Source: Rhodococcus_D sp039923155
Lineage (GTDB): Bacteria; Actinomycetota; Actinomycetes; Mycobacteriales; Mycobacteriaceae
NCBI GenBank assembly: GCA_039923155.1
Contig: JBDTDI010000139.1
Location: 1-13,347, forward strand
Length of the DNA stretch: 13,347 nucleotides
Reading direction: 5' to 3'
Position numbers and translations under genes: made by a program. The notes under the pieces were generated by a model. The model had not been told where the DNA came from. It was given only the letters and a program-made list of their open reading frames with translations, and made no database searches. This document shows, piece by piece, positions 6,953 through 13,347 of the stretch (its first letter is position 1; every line of letters starts with the position of its first letter).

Positions 6953-7936
6953 GTGAGGGCTCTCGTGGTCCGCGGGTTCGGGTGCGCACCGGAGGTGGAG
7001 GCCGTTCGCGACCCCGCACCGGCGGCCGACGGCGTTGTGGTCGAGGTCGCCGCGACCGGGGTGTGCCGCAGCGACTGGCACGCCTTCACCGGACACGACG
7101 CGGGGGTTTCCCTGCCCTTCGTGCCCGGCCACGAGCTGGCGGGCACGGTGGTGTCGGTGGGCACCGAGGTGGACCCGTGGTGGCTGGGCCGACGGGTCAC
7201 CACCCCGTTCGTCTGTGCGTGCGGCACCTGCCCCGCCTGCCGGGCGGGGGAGCAGCAGGTGTGCGTGCGCCAGTCCCAGCCCGGCTTCACCCACGACGGC
7301 TCCTTTGCCGAGCTGGTGGCCCTGCGCCACGCCGCGGTCAACCTGGTCGAGCTCGGCGACGAGGTGAGCTTCGAGGTTGGCGCGCTGCTCGGCTGCCGGG
7401 TGGCGACGGCGTGGCGGGCGGTGCACCACCGCGGGAGGGTGCGCGCGGGTCAGACCGTCGTGGTGCACGGCTGCGGCGGGCTGGGGTTGGCCGCGGTGGC
7501 CATCGCCGCTGCCGCCGGCGCCCACGTCATCGCCGTCGACCCCGCCCCCGGTGCACGGCTGCTCGCAGAGAAAAGCGGCGCCAGCACCACCCTGACCAGC
7601 GCCGACGCCGTGGACGGCGCGCACCTCTCGCTGGACTGCGCCGGGCTGCCGGCCGCCGCCGCCGCCTCGATCCGCTGTCTGCGCCCCCGTGGACGCCACG
7701 TCCAGGTGGGGCTGCTGCCCGGCGGTGCGCACCTGCCCGTCGACGTCGTCGTGGCCCGCGAGCTCGACGTCCTCGGCAGCCACGGTGCCCCCGCGCACGC
7801 CTACCCCGAGCTGCTCGCCGCCCTGGGCGACCTGCACCTGCACCGTCTGATCACCCGCCGCATCGGTCTCGACGACGCTGCGCAGGCCTTGGCCGACGTG
7901 GGCCACGAGCCGGGAATCACGGTCATCGCGCCATGA
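6953..7936 (+). CDS. zinc-dependent medium-chain alcohol dehydrogenase
   Basis: NAD(P)-dependent oxidation of an alcohol, substrate unknown. The 327-residue protein has the MDR/GroES-like N-terminal domain with catalytic zinc ligands in GVCRSDWH (Cys38) and GHE (His60, Glu61). The structural zinc lobe CGTCPACRAGEQQVC uses Cys90, 93, 96 and 104. The Rossmann domain has GCGGLGLAAVAIAAAAGAHV, then VDPA, where an Asp at the end of strand 2 suggests a preference for NAD over NADP. It is slightly shorter than the usual 340-350 residues. GTG 6953 is well supported, with GAGGAGG a few bases upstream. The phosphatase gene follows after 28 bp, so the two are probably one transcription unit. The leader carries the stem-loop element at 6861-6919, which may control it. 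It is distinct from FdhA in this window, which has a much longer substrate domain. Confidence 0.9.
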   Translation: MRALVVRGFGCAPEVEAVRDPAPAADGVVVEVAATGVCRSDWHAFTGHDAGVSLPFVPGHELAGTVVSVGTEVDPWWLGRRVTTPFVCACGTCPACRAGEQQVCVRQSQPGFTHDGSFAELVALRHAAVNLVELGDEVSFEVGALLGCRVATAWRAVHHRGRVRAGQTVVVHGCGGLGLAAVAIAAAAGAHVIAVDPAPGARLLAEKSGASTTLTSADAVDGAHLSLDCAGLPAAAAASIRCLRPRGRHVQVGLLPGGAHLPVDVVVARELDVLGSHGAPAHAYPELLAALGDLHLHRLITRRIGLDDAAQALADVGHEPGITVIAP

Positions 7937-7964
7937 CGGCGCACCGGTGGGGCAGGGTGGTCAC

Positions 7965-8690
7965 GTGACGAACAGGGACCTGGTGCTCGACGGCGGACTG
8001 AACCTGCGCGACCTGGGCGGGTTGCCCACCACCGACGGACGACGGGTGCGCCCGCGACGGGTGCTGCGCTCGGCGAGCCTGGCCGAGCTGACCGGTGACG
8101 ACGTGGCCACCCTGCAGCGCTGGGGACTGCGCACGGTCATCGACCTGCGGGGTGCGGCGGAGGTCGACCGCGACGGTCGGGGCCTGCTGGCGACGACCGA
8201 CGTCGCCTACCGCAACGTGCCGGTCGTCGGAGCCCGGTCGGTGCGCCTGGACCAGGCGCCCGACCTGCAGGGAAGCCTGCTCGACCACTACGTCAGCTAT
8301 CTGCAGACCGGCGCCGACGCCATCGTGGGGGTGCTGCGGCTGCTGCTCGACGAGGCTCCGGCAGTGGTGCACTGCGCGGCGGGCAAGGACCGCACCGGCG
8401 TGGTGGTGGCGCTGGTGCTGGACGCCCTGAACGTCCACCGTGCGGAGATCGTCGAGGACTACGCCGCCACCGCGGCCAACATGCCGCGCGTGCGGGCGCA
8501 GCTCACCGCGTCGGCCACCACCCAGCAGCTGGGTTCGGTGCCCGACTGGGTGCTCACCGCCCTCCCGGAGACCATGGAAGGATTCCTGGCCCACCTCGAC
8601 TCCGCCGGCGGCACAGCCGCGTGGCTGGGTGAGCACGGGCTGACCGACGGTGAGCTCGTGGCGCTGCAGGAGCGCCTCCTGACCTCGTGA
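7965..8690 (+). CDS. protein tyrosine/serine phosphatase, Y_phosphatase3 family
   Basis: Phosphoester hydrolase of the bacterial Y_phosphatase3 family (PF13350), related to M. tuberculosis PtpB and similar enzymes that can act on phosphotyrosine, phosphoserine or phosphoinositides. The P-loop is HCAAGKDRTG, with nucleophile Cys137 and the KDR form typical of this family. N-terminal marks are LDGGLNLRDLGGLPTTDGRRVRPRRVLRS and LRTVIDLRGAAEV; a general-acid Asp is likely upstream of the P-loop but I cannot fix it. Length, 241 residues, is normal. No signal peptide or span is visible. I chose GTG 7965 because AGGGTGG (7954-7960) lies just upstream and 'LDGGLNLRDLGG' then falls near the N-terminus as usual; GTG 7947 in the same frame adds 6 residues without a ribosome site. 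Its physiological substrate and its link to the dehydrogenase and racemase neighbours are unknown. Confidence 0.88.
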   Translation: MTNRDLVLDGGLNLRDLGGLPTTDGRRVRPRRVLRSASLAELTGDDVATLQRWGLRTVIDLRGAAEVDRDGRGLLATTDVAYRNVPVVGARSVRLDQAPDLQGSLLDHYVSYLQTGADAIVGVLRLLLDEAPAVVHCAAGKDRTGVVVALVLDALNVHRAEIVEDYAATAANMPRVRAQLTASATTQQLGSVPDWVLTALPETMEGFLAHLDSAGGTAAWLGEHGLTDGELVALQERLLTS

Positions 8691-8721
8691 TCAGGCGTGC
8701 CGAGACGGCGAGCACGGGCGG

Positions 8722-8750
8722 ACAGTGCGGTAGACAGTCGCGAACAGTGC
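8722..8750 (+). repeat. three short direct repeats (ACAGTGC type) before the racemase gene
   Basis: ACAGTGC occurs at 8722-8728 and 8744-8750, with the related ACAGTCG at 8734-8740, so the copies start 12 and 10 bases apart, about one helical turn each. They end 16 bases before the GTG of the racemase gene and just ahead of its AGGAGG. They could be a phased activator or repressor site, or coincidence in a 76-bp gap. No promoter box is clear here. Confidence 0.3.
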
Positions 8751-8766
8751 AGATGCAGGAGGAACC

Positions 8767-9864
8767 GTGCCCGGACCGCTCGACGGACTGAAGGTGCTCG
8801 AGCTGGCCGGCCTGGGTCCCGGCCCGCACGCCGCAATGCTGCTCGCCGACCTCGGCGCTGACGTGGTGCGGGTCGACCGCCCCGGCGGCGGCGGGCTGAC
8901 TCTGGTCCCGCCCGAGCGCGACCACACCCTGCGGGGGCGGCGCTCGGTGTTCGCCGACCTCAAGACCGACGCCGGCCGCGAGCTGGTGCTGGCCCTGGCC
9001 GCCAAGGCCGACGTGCTCGTGGAGGGTCTGCGGCCGGGGGTCACCGAACGTCTCGGGATCGGACCCGAGGACTGCCAGGCCGACAACCCCGGGCTGGTGT
9101 ACGCACGGATGACCGGCTGGGGCCAGGACGGCCCGCTCGCGTCGCGCGCCGGGCACGACATCGGCTACCTCGCCCTGACCGGGATGCTGCACGCCATCGG
9201 ACCGGCCGAGAAGCCCGTGCCGCCGCTGAACCTGGTCGGCGACTTCGGGGGCGGCTCGATGTTCCTGGTGCTCGGAATCATGGCCGCCCTGCACGAGCGC
9301 ACCCGCTCCGGCCTCGGGCAGGTGGTGGACGCGGCGATTGTCGACGGGGTCGGGGTGCTCGCCCAGATGCAGTGGGCCTATCGGGGCGCGGGGGTGTGGA
9401 ACGACGCCCGGGCATCCAACCTCCTCGACGGCGCGGCGCCGTTCTACGACACCTACGCCTGCGCCGACGGCGAGCACGTCGCCGTCGGGGCGCTCGAACC
9501 CCAGTTCTACGCCGAGCTGCTCGTCGGGCTCGGGCTCGCCAACGACGACACGGTGCCCGCCCAGCACGACCTGCGCCGTTGGCCGCAGCTGAGGGCGCGC
9601 TTCGCAGAAATCTTCGCCACCCGAACCCGCGACGAGTGGGCTTTGGTGTTCGCCGACACCGACGCCTGCGTGGTGCCGGTGCTCAGCATGGCCGAGGCGG
9701 CCGCGCACCCGCACAACGTGGCCCGGGGGACGTTCACCGAGAACGGAGGGGTGGTGCAGGCTGCGCCCGCCCCGCGCTTCTCCCGGACCCCGGCAACGAT
9801 GCCGCCACCCCCGGCCGTGCCCGGTGGCGACACCGCGACGGTGCTCGAGGACTGGGGCGTCTGA
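8767..9864 (+). CDS. alpha-methylacyl-CoA racemase (CaiB/BaiF fold)
   Basis: Interconverts (2R)- and (2S)-methylacyl-CoA esters, which lets methyl-branched fatty acids or sterol side chains enter beta-oxidation. The 365-residue protein opens with GPLDGLKVLELAGLGPGPHAAMLLADLGADVVRVDRP, very close in pattern to the mycobacterial racemase MCR. Catalytic positions known from MCR are all visible: His130 in RAGHDIGYLAL (MCR His126), Asp159 in VGDFGGGSMFL (MCR Asp156) and Glu244 in GALEPQFY (MCR Glu241). EGLRPGV and GRxGxGQVVDAA-like (SGLGQVVDAAIVDG) segments complete the family pattern. These residues favour racemase over a CoA-transferase, which would use a catalytic Asp in another context. GTG 8767 is preceded by AGGAGG (8758-8763), a strong start. 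It ends the forward gene run and converges on the LLM oxidoreductase gene. Confidence 0.93.
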   Translation: MPGPLDGLKVLELAGLGPGPHAAMLLADLGADVVRVDRPGGGGLTLVPPERDHTLRGRRSVFADLKTDAGRELVLALAAKADVLVEGLRPGVTERLGIGPEDCQADNPGLVYARMTGWGQDGPLASRAGHDIGYLALTGMLHAIGPAEKPVPPLNLVGDFGGGSMFLVLGIMAALHERTRSGLGQVVDAAIVDGVGVLAQMQWAYRGAGVWNDARASNLLDGAAPFYDTYACADGEHVAVGALEPQFYAELLVGLGLANDDTVPAQHDLRRWPQLRARFAEIFATRTRDEWALVFADTDACVVPVLSMAEAAAHPHNVARGTFTENGGVVQAAPAPRFSRTPATMPPPPAVPGGDTATVLEDWGV

Positions 9865-9878
9865 CGGGCCCAGCGGGC

Positions 9879-9927
9879 GGGCGGCAGTGGACGGCGCGTC
9901 GACGAGGCTCGACCGGGTGGGCCGCCC
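9879..9927. terminator. possible branched hairpin between convergent genes
   Basis: GGGCGGC (9879-9885) can pair with GCCGCCC (9921-9927), enclosing a smaller hairpin GTCGA (9898-9902)/TCGAC (9909-9913). It lies in the 94-bp gap between the convergent racemase and oxidoreductase genes, where a bidirectional terminator would be useful. There is no T-tract, and such pairings arise easily in GC-rich DNA. I see nothing else in this gap. Confidence 0.2.
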
Positions 9928-9958
9928 CGCGCCCAGGACCCCATTCCCACCCCCGACC

Positions 9959-10966
9959 TCAGGCCGGCACGGATGCCCCGAGCTGCTCGGCGACGATCTC
10001 GTAGCTGTGCCGACGGTCGGCGTGGTCGTGCACCATCGTGGAGATCATCAGCTCCTGGGCGCCGGTGCGCGCGAGCAGCGCTCGCAACCCCGCGCCCACC
10101 GTCTCCGGCCCGCCGACGACAGCGCTGGCCGTCATGCCGCCGAGCGACGCTCGTTGAGCAGGGGTGAGCGGGTGTGCCGCCGCCTCCTCGGGGGTGGGGA
10201 AGGTGCCGGGGTTACCCGCCCGCAGCCTGGCCATGGTCAGCGCCATCGGGGCGGCGAGCCAGGCGGCCCGCTCGTCGTCGGCCGCCGCGACGACCGACGC
10301 GGTCACCATCAGGTACGGCTCGTCGAGGACTCCGGGGGTGAAACGCTCGCGGTAGGCGGCCGCCGCGGCATCGGTGGAGCCTGAGGCGAAATGGTGCGCG
10401 TGGGCGTAGGGCAGGCCCAGGGCGCCGGCCACCTGCGCGGAGTAGGTGGAGGACCCCAGCAGCCACACCGCCACCTGCGCGCCGAGCCCGGGCACGGCGG
10501 TGATCGCCGCGTAGGGGTGGTCAGCCGGGTAGCCGTCGTCGAAGAACGCCCGCAGCTGGGCCAGCTGCTGGGGAAAGTCCTCCTCGCTGAGCTGGCCGGC
10601 GCTGCGCCGGAGGGCGTGTGCGGTCACCTGGTCGGTGCCCGGTGCCCGGCCGAGGCCGAGGTCGATGCGACCGGGGTACAGCGCGTCGAGGGTGCCGAAC
10701 TGCTCGGCCACCACGAGCGGGGCGTGGTTGGGCAGCATCACCCCGCCCGAGCCGACCCGCATGCGTCCGGTCACCGCGGCGACCTGGCCGATCATGATCG
10801 ACGGGGCGGAGCTCGCGATCCCGGGCATGGAGTGGTGCTCAGCCAGCCAGTAGCGGTGGTAGCCGAGGTGCTCGACGTGCCGGGCCAGGTCGAGGGTGTT
10901 GCGCAACGCGTCCCCCGGGGTGGCACCAGTGGGCACGGGGGAGACGTCCAGGACAGAGATCGGCAC
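9959..10966 (-). CDS. LLM class flavin-dependent oxidoreductase (luciferase family, group 1)
   Basis: FMN- or F420-linked oxidoreductase or monooxygenase of the bacterial luciferase-like fold; substrate not predictable. N-terminal ISVLDVSPV, then LGYHRYWLAEHHSMPGIASSAPSIMIGQ, RMRVGSGGVMLPNHAPLVVAEQFGTLDALYPGRIDLGLGRAPGTD are the hallmarks of the 'luciferase family oxidoreductase, group 1' (MsnO8-like) subgroup. At 335 residues it has the usual length. The frame opens at GTG 10972, but that codon overlaps the ribosome site; AGGAG (10972-10976) sits 5 bases before the in-frame GTG 10966, giving a start of MPISVLD as in relatives, so I use 10966. It is divergent from fdhA across a 162-bp spacer. 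Its 5' leader, if it starts beyond 11021, would include the long hairpin at 10983-11021. Co-regulation with fdhA is possible but not shown. Confidence 0.9.
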   Translation of the reverse strand: MPISVLDVSPVPTGATPGDALRNTLDLARHVEHLGYHRYWLAEHHSMPGIASSAPSIMIGQVAAVTGRMRVGSGGVMLPNHAPLVVAEQFGTLDALYPGRIDLGLGRAPGTDQVTAHALRRSAGQLSEEDFPQQLAQLRAFFDDGYPADHPYAAITAVPGLGAQVAVWLLGSSTYSAQVAGALGLPYAHAHHFASGSTDAAAAAYRERFTPGVLDEPYLMVTASVVAAADDERAAWLAAPMALTMARLRAGNPGTFPTPEEAAAHPLTPAQRASLGGMTASAVVGGPETVGAGLRALLARTGAQELMISTMVHDHADRRHSYEIVAEQLGASVPA

Positions 10967-10982
10967 GGTCACTCCTGCTCCA

Positions 10983-11021
10983 ACGGCCCCCGAGCGAGGG
11001 GTGTTCCCGCTCCGGGGCCGT
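10983..11021. other. long imperfect hairpin in the divergent fdhA/LLM spacer
   Basis: ACGGCCCC (10983-10990) pairs with GGGGCCGT (11014-11021). After one C-C mismatch GAGCG (10992-10996) pairs with CGCTC (11008-11012), and two more pairs (one G-U on the plus-strand RNA) follow an A-C mismatch, leaving a 5-base loop at 11000-11004. It begins 16 bases upstream of the LLM oxidoreductase start and ends 107 bases upstream of fdhA. Both flanking genes point away, so an ordinary gene-end terminator is not expected here. Possible roles are a leader attenuator, a translational control element for the LLM gene, or a block on antisense transcription. Confidence 0.45.
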
Positions 11022-11064
11022 CACGCCCTTGTGCACGGGTGATCATCGGCCCAAGGTGGTGTGA

Positions 11065-11084
11065 CGGGCATCATGTGGTGCCCG
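11065..11084. promoter_or_regulatory. putative operator palindrome upstream of fdhA
   Basis: CGGGCA (11065-11070) and TGCCCG (11079-11084) form a perfect inverted repeat with an 8-base spacer, 14 bp centre to centre. It ends 44 bases before the fdhA ATG, where a repressor or activator dimer could act on an fdhA promoter. I could not place confident -35 and -10 boxes around it. Chance occurrence of a 6-bp palindrome in a 162-bp spacer cannot be excluded. Confidence 0.35.
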
Positions 11085-11128
11085 GTCGCTCGCGCTCCAC
11101 GAGCTGGACAACAACCCCAGGAGGACCC

Positions 11129-12346
11129 ATGGCCGACAACCGAGGCGTTGCGTACATCGCGCCAGGCAAGGTCGAGGTGCAGAGCATCGACTACCCGAAG
11201 CTCGAGCTGCAGGACGGGCCTGGGGTGAACCCCGCGAACGTGGGCCGCAAGCTCAACCACGGTGTCATCCTCAAGGTCTTGAGCACCAACATCTGCGGCA
11301 GCGACCAGCACATGGTGCGCGGGCGCACCACCGCGCCGCCGAACCTCGTGCTCGGCCACGAGATCCTCGGCGAGGTGATCGAGGCCGGCCCGGACGTGGA
11401 GTTCATCGAGGTCGGCGACGTCTGCTCGGTGCCGTTCAACATCGCCTGCGGGCGCTGCCGCAACTGCAAGGAGGGCAAGACGGGAATCTGCCTCAACGTC
11501 AACCCTGCCCGCCCCGGGGCCGCGTACGGCTACGTCGACATGGGCGGGTGGGTCGGTGGGCAGGCCGAGTACGTCACCGTCCCCTACGCCGACTGGAACC
11601 TGCTGCGCTTCCCCGACAAGGAGCAGGCCATGGAGAAGATCCTCGACCTGACCATGCTCTCGGACATCTTCCCGACCGGGTTCCACGGAGCGTTCACTGC
11701 CGGGGTGAAGCCCGGGTCCACCGTCTACATCGCGGGGGCGGGCCCGGTCGGTCTGGCTGCCGCGGTGGGGGCCCAGCTGCTCGGGGCGTCGGTCGTGGTC
11801 GTGGCGGACCTCAATCCCGAGCGTCTCGCGCAGGCCCGCAGCTTCGGGTGCGAAACCGTGGACGTCTCACAGGGGTCCCCGCAGGATCAGCTCGAACAGC
11901 TGCTCGGCGTGCCCGAGGTCGACGCGGCCGTCGACGCGGTCGGCTTCGAGGCCCGGGGGCACGGCGCGAACACCGCCACCGAGGCGCCGGCCACCGTGCT
12001 CAACTCGTTGATGGACGTCACCGCGGCGGGCGGCGCCATCGGCATCCCGGGGCTCTACGTCACCGGTGATCCCGGTGGGGTCGACGAGGCAGCCAAGGTG
12101 GGTTCCCTGTCGCTCAGCCTGGGCACCGGGTGGGCCAAGTCGGTGTCCTTCACCACCGGCCAGTGCCCGGTGATGCGCTACAACCTGGGTCTGATGAAGG
12201 CGATCCTGGCCGAGAAGGTGCACATCGCCAAGGCGGTGAACGCGATCGTCATCAGCCTGGACGACGCGCCACGGGGCTACGCGGAGTTCGACTCCGGCGC
12301 GGCGAAGAAGTACGTGATCGACCCGCACGGATCCATCGCGGCCTGA
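11129..12346 (+). CDS. fdhA: glutathione-independent formaldehyde dehydrogenase (NAD, zinc)
   Basis: Oxidises formaldehyde to formate with NAD and without added thiol cofactor, by aldehyde dismutation or dehydrogenation as in the Pseudomonas putida enzyme; cytosolic. The 405-residue length and the inserted segments fit that subgroup rather than generic alcohol dehydrogenases. Catalytic zinc ligands are Cys56 (NICGSDQHMVRG), His77 (LGHEI) and Asp179 (MLSDIFPTGFHGA), matching P. putida Cys46, His67 and Asp169/170 with a constant offset near 10. The structural zinc lobe CGRCRNCKEGKTGIC gives Cys107, 110, 113 and 121. The Rossmann motif is GAGPVGLAAAVGAQLLGA, followed by VVADLNPERL, where Asp indicates NAD. 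ATG 11129 has AGGAGG (11119-11124) 4 bases upstream. The open frame runs back to 10391, but that part is antisense to the LLM gene and is not coding. The hairpin at 12360-12389 probably ends its transcript. Confidence 0.94.
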   Translation: MADNRGVAYIAPGKVEVQSIDYPKLELQDGPGVNPANVGRKLNHGVILKVLSTNICGSDQHMVRGRTTAPPNLVLGHEILGEVIEAGPDVEFIEVGDVCSVPFNIACGRCRNCKEGKTGICLNVNPARPGAAYGYVDMGGWVGGQAEYVTVPYADWNLLRFPDKEQAMEKILDLTMLSDIFPTGFHGAFTAGVKPGSTVYIAGAGPVGLAAAVGAQLLGASVVVVADLNPERLAQARSFGCETVDVSQGSPQDQLEQLLGVPEVDAAVDAVGFEARGHGANTATEAPATVLNSLMDVTAAGGAIGIPGLYVTGDPGGVDEAAKVGSLSLSLGTGWAKSVSFTTGQCPVMRYNLGLMKAILAEKVHIAKAVNAIVISLDDAPRGYAEFDSGAAKKYVIDPHGSIAA

Positions 12347-12359
12347 TCGGCACTCACCG

Positions 12360-12389
12360 CGCGCGGCGGCCACTCCCGGCCGCCGCGCG
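12360..12389. terminator. strong bidirectional terminator hairpin between convergent genes
   Basis: CGCGCGGCGGCC (12360-12371) and GGCCGCCGCGCG (12378-12389) form a perfect 12-bp stem with a 6-base loop. It starts 14 bases after the fdhA stop codon and ends 10 bases before the stop of the convergent MFS gene. There is no T-tract, as is usual for actinobacterial terminators. The placement in a 52-bp convergent gap supports shared use by both genes. Confidence 0.8.
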
Positions 12390-12398
12390 TTGCGGGGC

Positions 12399-13347
12399 TC
12401 AGGTGGTGGCGGGCTGCGCGGCCTGGGCGGGCAGGGGGTCGCTGACCACTCGGTCGCGGGCCAGCCGCAGCACCAGCAGGCCCAGTGCCGCTGCGGCGAA
12501 GCAGGCGATGGCGCCCATCGTCAGGCCCACCCGCGCTCCGAACGCCTCGCTGACGGCGCCGGCCACGGGGCCGCCGATCGGGGTGGAGCCCAGGAAGGCC
12601 ACCGCCCACAGGGCCATCACCCGGCCGCGCATGTGCGGGGCGGCTCGCAGCTGCAGGGTGCTGTTGCCGGTGGCGAGGAACGCGACGCTCACCGCGCCGA
12701 CCAGCGCGAGCGCCACCAGCTCGACGGCCAGGTTCGGCGACCACGCGGCGGCCAGCACCACGACCCCGAACAGGCCGGCGGTGACCACCAGCGTGCGGAT
12801 TCCCGTGCGGCCCCTGGCGGCCACCAGCAACCCACCCAGCACCGCGCCGACGCCCATCGATGCGGTCATGAACCCGTAGGTCTGCGAACCGCCGCCGAAG
12901 GTGTGGTCGGCCAGCACGGGCAGCGTGACCTGGAACTCGTAGGTCAGGCACCCGACGAGGGCCATCATCATCAGCGGCACGGCCAGGGCCGGGGTGTGGC
13001 GAACGTAGGCGAAGCCCTCGCGCAGCTGACCACGGGTCCGGGCCGCGGGCGTGGACGGTTGCAGTCGAGAGACGTCGAGCGTGGACAGCGACACCACCAC
13101 CGCCGCAAAGCTGACGGCGTTGACGAGGAAGCAGATGCCGGTGCCGCCGAGGGCGATGATGATCCCGGCGATCGCGGGTCCGACGGCCCGCGCCACGTTG
13201 ACCATCACCGAGTTCAGGCTCACCGCGTTGCGCAGGTCGGCCGGGCCCACCATCTCCAGCACGAAGGCCTGTCGGGCGGGGTTCTCGAAACAGTTGTTCA
13301 GACCGAGCAGGAACGCCAGGGCGTACACGTGCCACAGCTGCACCACG
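12399..13347 (-). CDS. MFS exporter, EntS-like (partial, N-terminus outside window)
   Basis: Proton-driven efflux protein of the MFS_3/enterobactin-exporter type (PF05977); substrate unknown. The C-terminal 315 or so residues are visible and the frame runs through the window edge, so roughly the first 100 residues are missing. An in-frame GTG at 13346 is probably internal. Family marks are LGLNNCFENPARQAFVLEMVGPADLRNAVSLNS and VARAVGPAIAGIII in spans 4-5, then a central loop (LREGFAYVRHTPAL) and a second six-span half, with RAAPHMRGRVMALW as the loop motif after span 10 and STPIGGPVAGAVSEAFG following. The tail PAQAAQPATT is cytosolic and low in complexity. Relatives export siderophores or drugs, or are of unknown role. 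It converges on fdhA and shares the terminator at 12360-12389. No functional link to fdhA is evident. Confidence 0.87.
   Translation of the reverse strand, partial: VVQLWHVYALAFLLGLNNCFENPARQAFVLEMVGPADLRNAVSLNSVMVNVARAVGPAIAGIIIALGGTGICFLVNAVSFAAVVVSLSTLDVSRLQPSTPAARTRGQLREGFAYVRHTPALAVPLMMMALVGCLTYEFQVTLPVLADHTFGGGSQTYGFMTASMGVGAVLGGLLVAARGRTGIRTLVVTAGLFGVVVLAAAWSPNLAVELVALALVGAVSVAFLATGNSTLQLRAAPHMRGRVMALWAVAFLGSTPIGGPVAGAVSEAFGARVGLTMGAIACFAAAALGLLVLRLARDRVVSDPLPAQAAQPATT

Noticed and set aside
5111..7906. Minus-strand open frame of 931 codons, the longest in the window
   Set aside because: It is antisense to the DUF885 and dehydrogenase genes, which have clear catalytic motifs. Its product is a Gly/Arg/His/Gln-rich string with no domain pattern, as expected when stop codons are rare in GC-rich DNA.
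8554..9714. Minus-strand open frame of 386 codons opposite the phosphatase end and the racemase gene
   Set aside because: Both plus-strand genes have complete catalytic residues, and the antisense product shows no family pattern.
10391..11128. Upstream extension of the fdhA frame, which would make a 651-residue fusion
   Set aside because: The extension is antisense to the LLM oxidoreductase gene and has no recognisable sequence. fdhA has a strong AGGAGG before ATG 11129 and a normal family length from there.
1..13347. tRNA or rRNA genes, CRISPR arrays, transposases, integrase sites or a hidden defence island
   Set aside because: No cloverleaf, regular repeat-spacer series, transposase or integrase motif, or known defence domain was seen on either strand.

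Overview
The window is about 13.3 kb of very GC-rich DNA (my estimate is near 70% or above, not computed) with strong G/C preference at third codon positions, many GTG starts and a dense gene layout. Together with the families present (DUF5134-like membrane protein, CopD/CtaG fusion, MCR-type racemase, glutathione-independent formaldehyde dehydrogenase) this points to the chromosome of a free-living actinomycete. I cannot name the genus. There are no rRNA or tRNA genes, insertion sequences, phage genes or CRISPR arrays, and no gene-free stretch over 300 bases.

Region 1 (1-4376) looks like a copper and respiratory-oxidase block. The end of a membrane protein with a Met/His/Gly tail (probably DUF5134) is followed by a Cu(I)-exporting P-type ATPase, CopA. 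Convergent with copA is a membrane protein of about 16 spans whose N-terminal half resembles CopD and whose C-terminal half is a caa3_CtaG cytochrome oxidase assembly domain. These proteins probably share copper supply and export across the membrane.

Region 2 (4459-6853) holds a divergent pair: a TMEM175-type membrane protein, probably translated from a leaderless GTG start, and a DUF885 protein with an HEGVPGHH metal-site motif.

Region 3 (6953-9864) is a forward run of three genes: a zinc-dependent medium-chain alcohol dehydrogenase, a Y_phosphatase3-type tyrosine phosphatase and a CaiB/BaiF-fold alpha-methylacyl-CoA racemase. Their spacing (28 and 76 bp) allows co-transcription, but their functions do not form one obvious pathway. 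The leader before the first gene (6861-6919) is the most structured non-coding DNA in the window, with two stem-loops 31 bp apart and a competing long-range pairing.

Region 4 (9959-12398) holds a divergent pair: a luciferase-like (LLM) flavin oxidoreductase and the glutathione-independent, NAD- and zinc-dependent formaldehyde dehydrogenase FdhA. Their 162-bp spacer contains a long hairpin and a separate perfect palindrome. A strong 12-bp terminator hairpin closes fdhA against the convergent last gene, an EntS-like MFS exporter whose N-terminus runs off the window.

Overall this is mostly ordinary actinobacterial housekeeping and accessory metabolism. I did not find a clear new multi-gene system. 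The observations most worth checking are the structured leader at 6861-6919, the spacer architecture at 10967-11128, and departures from family motifs in CopA (SEHA for SEHP) and the TMEM175 protein (FVD for FSD).
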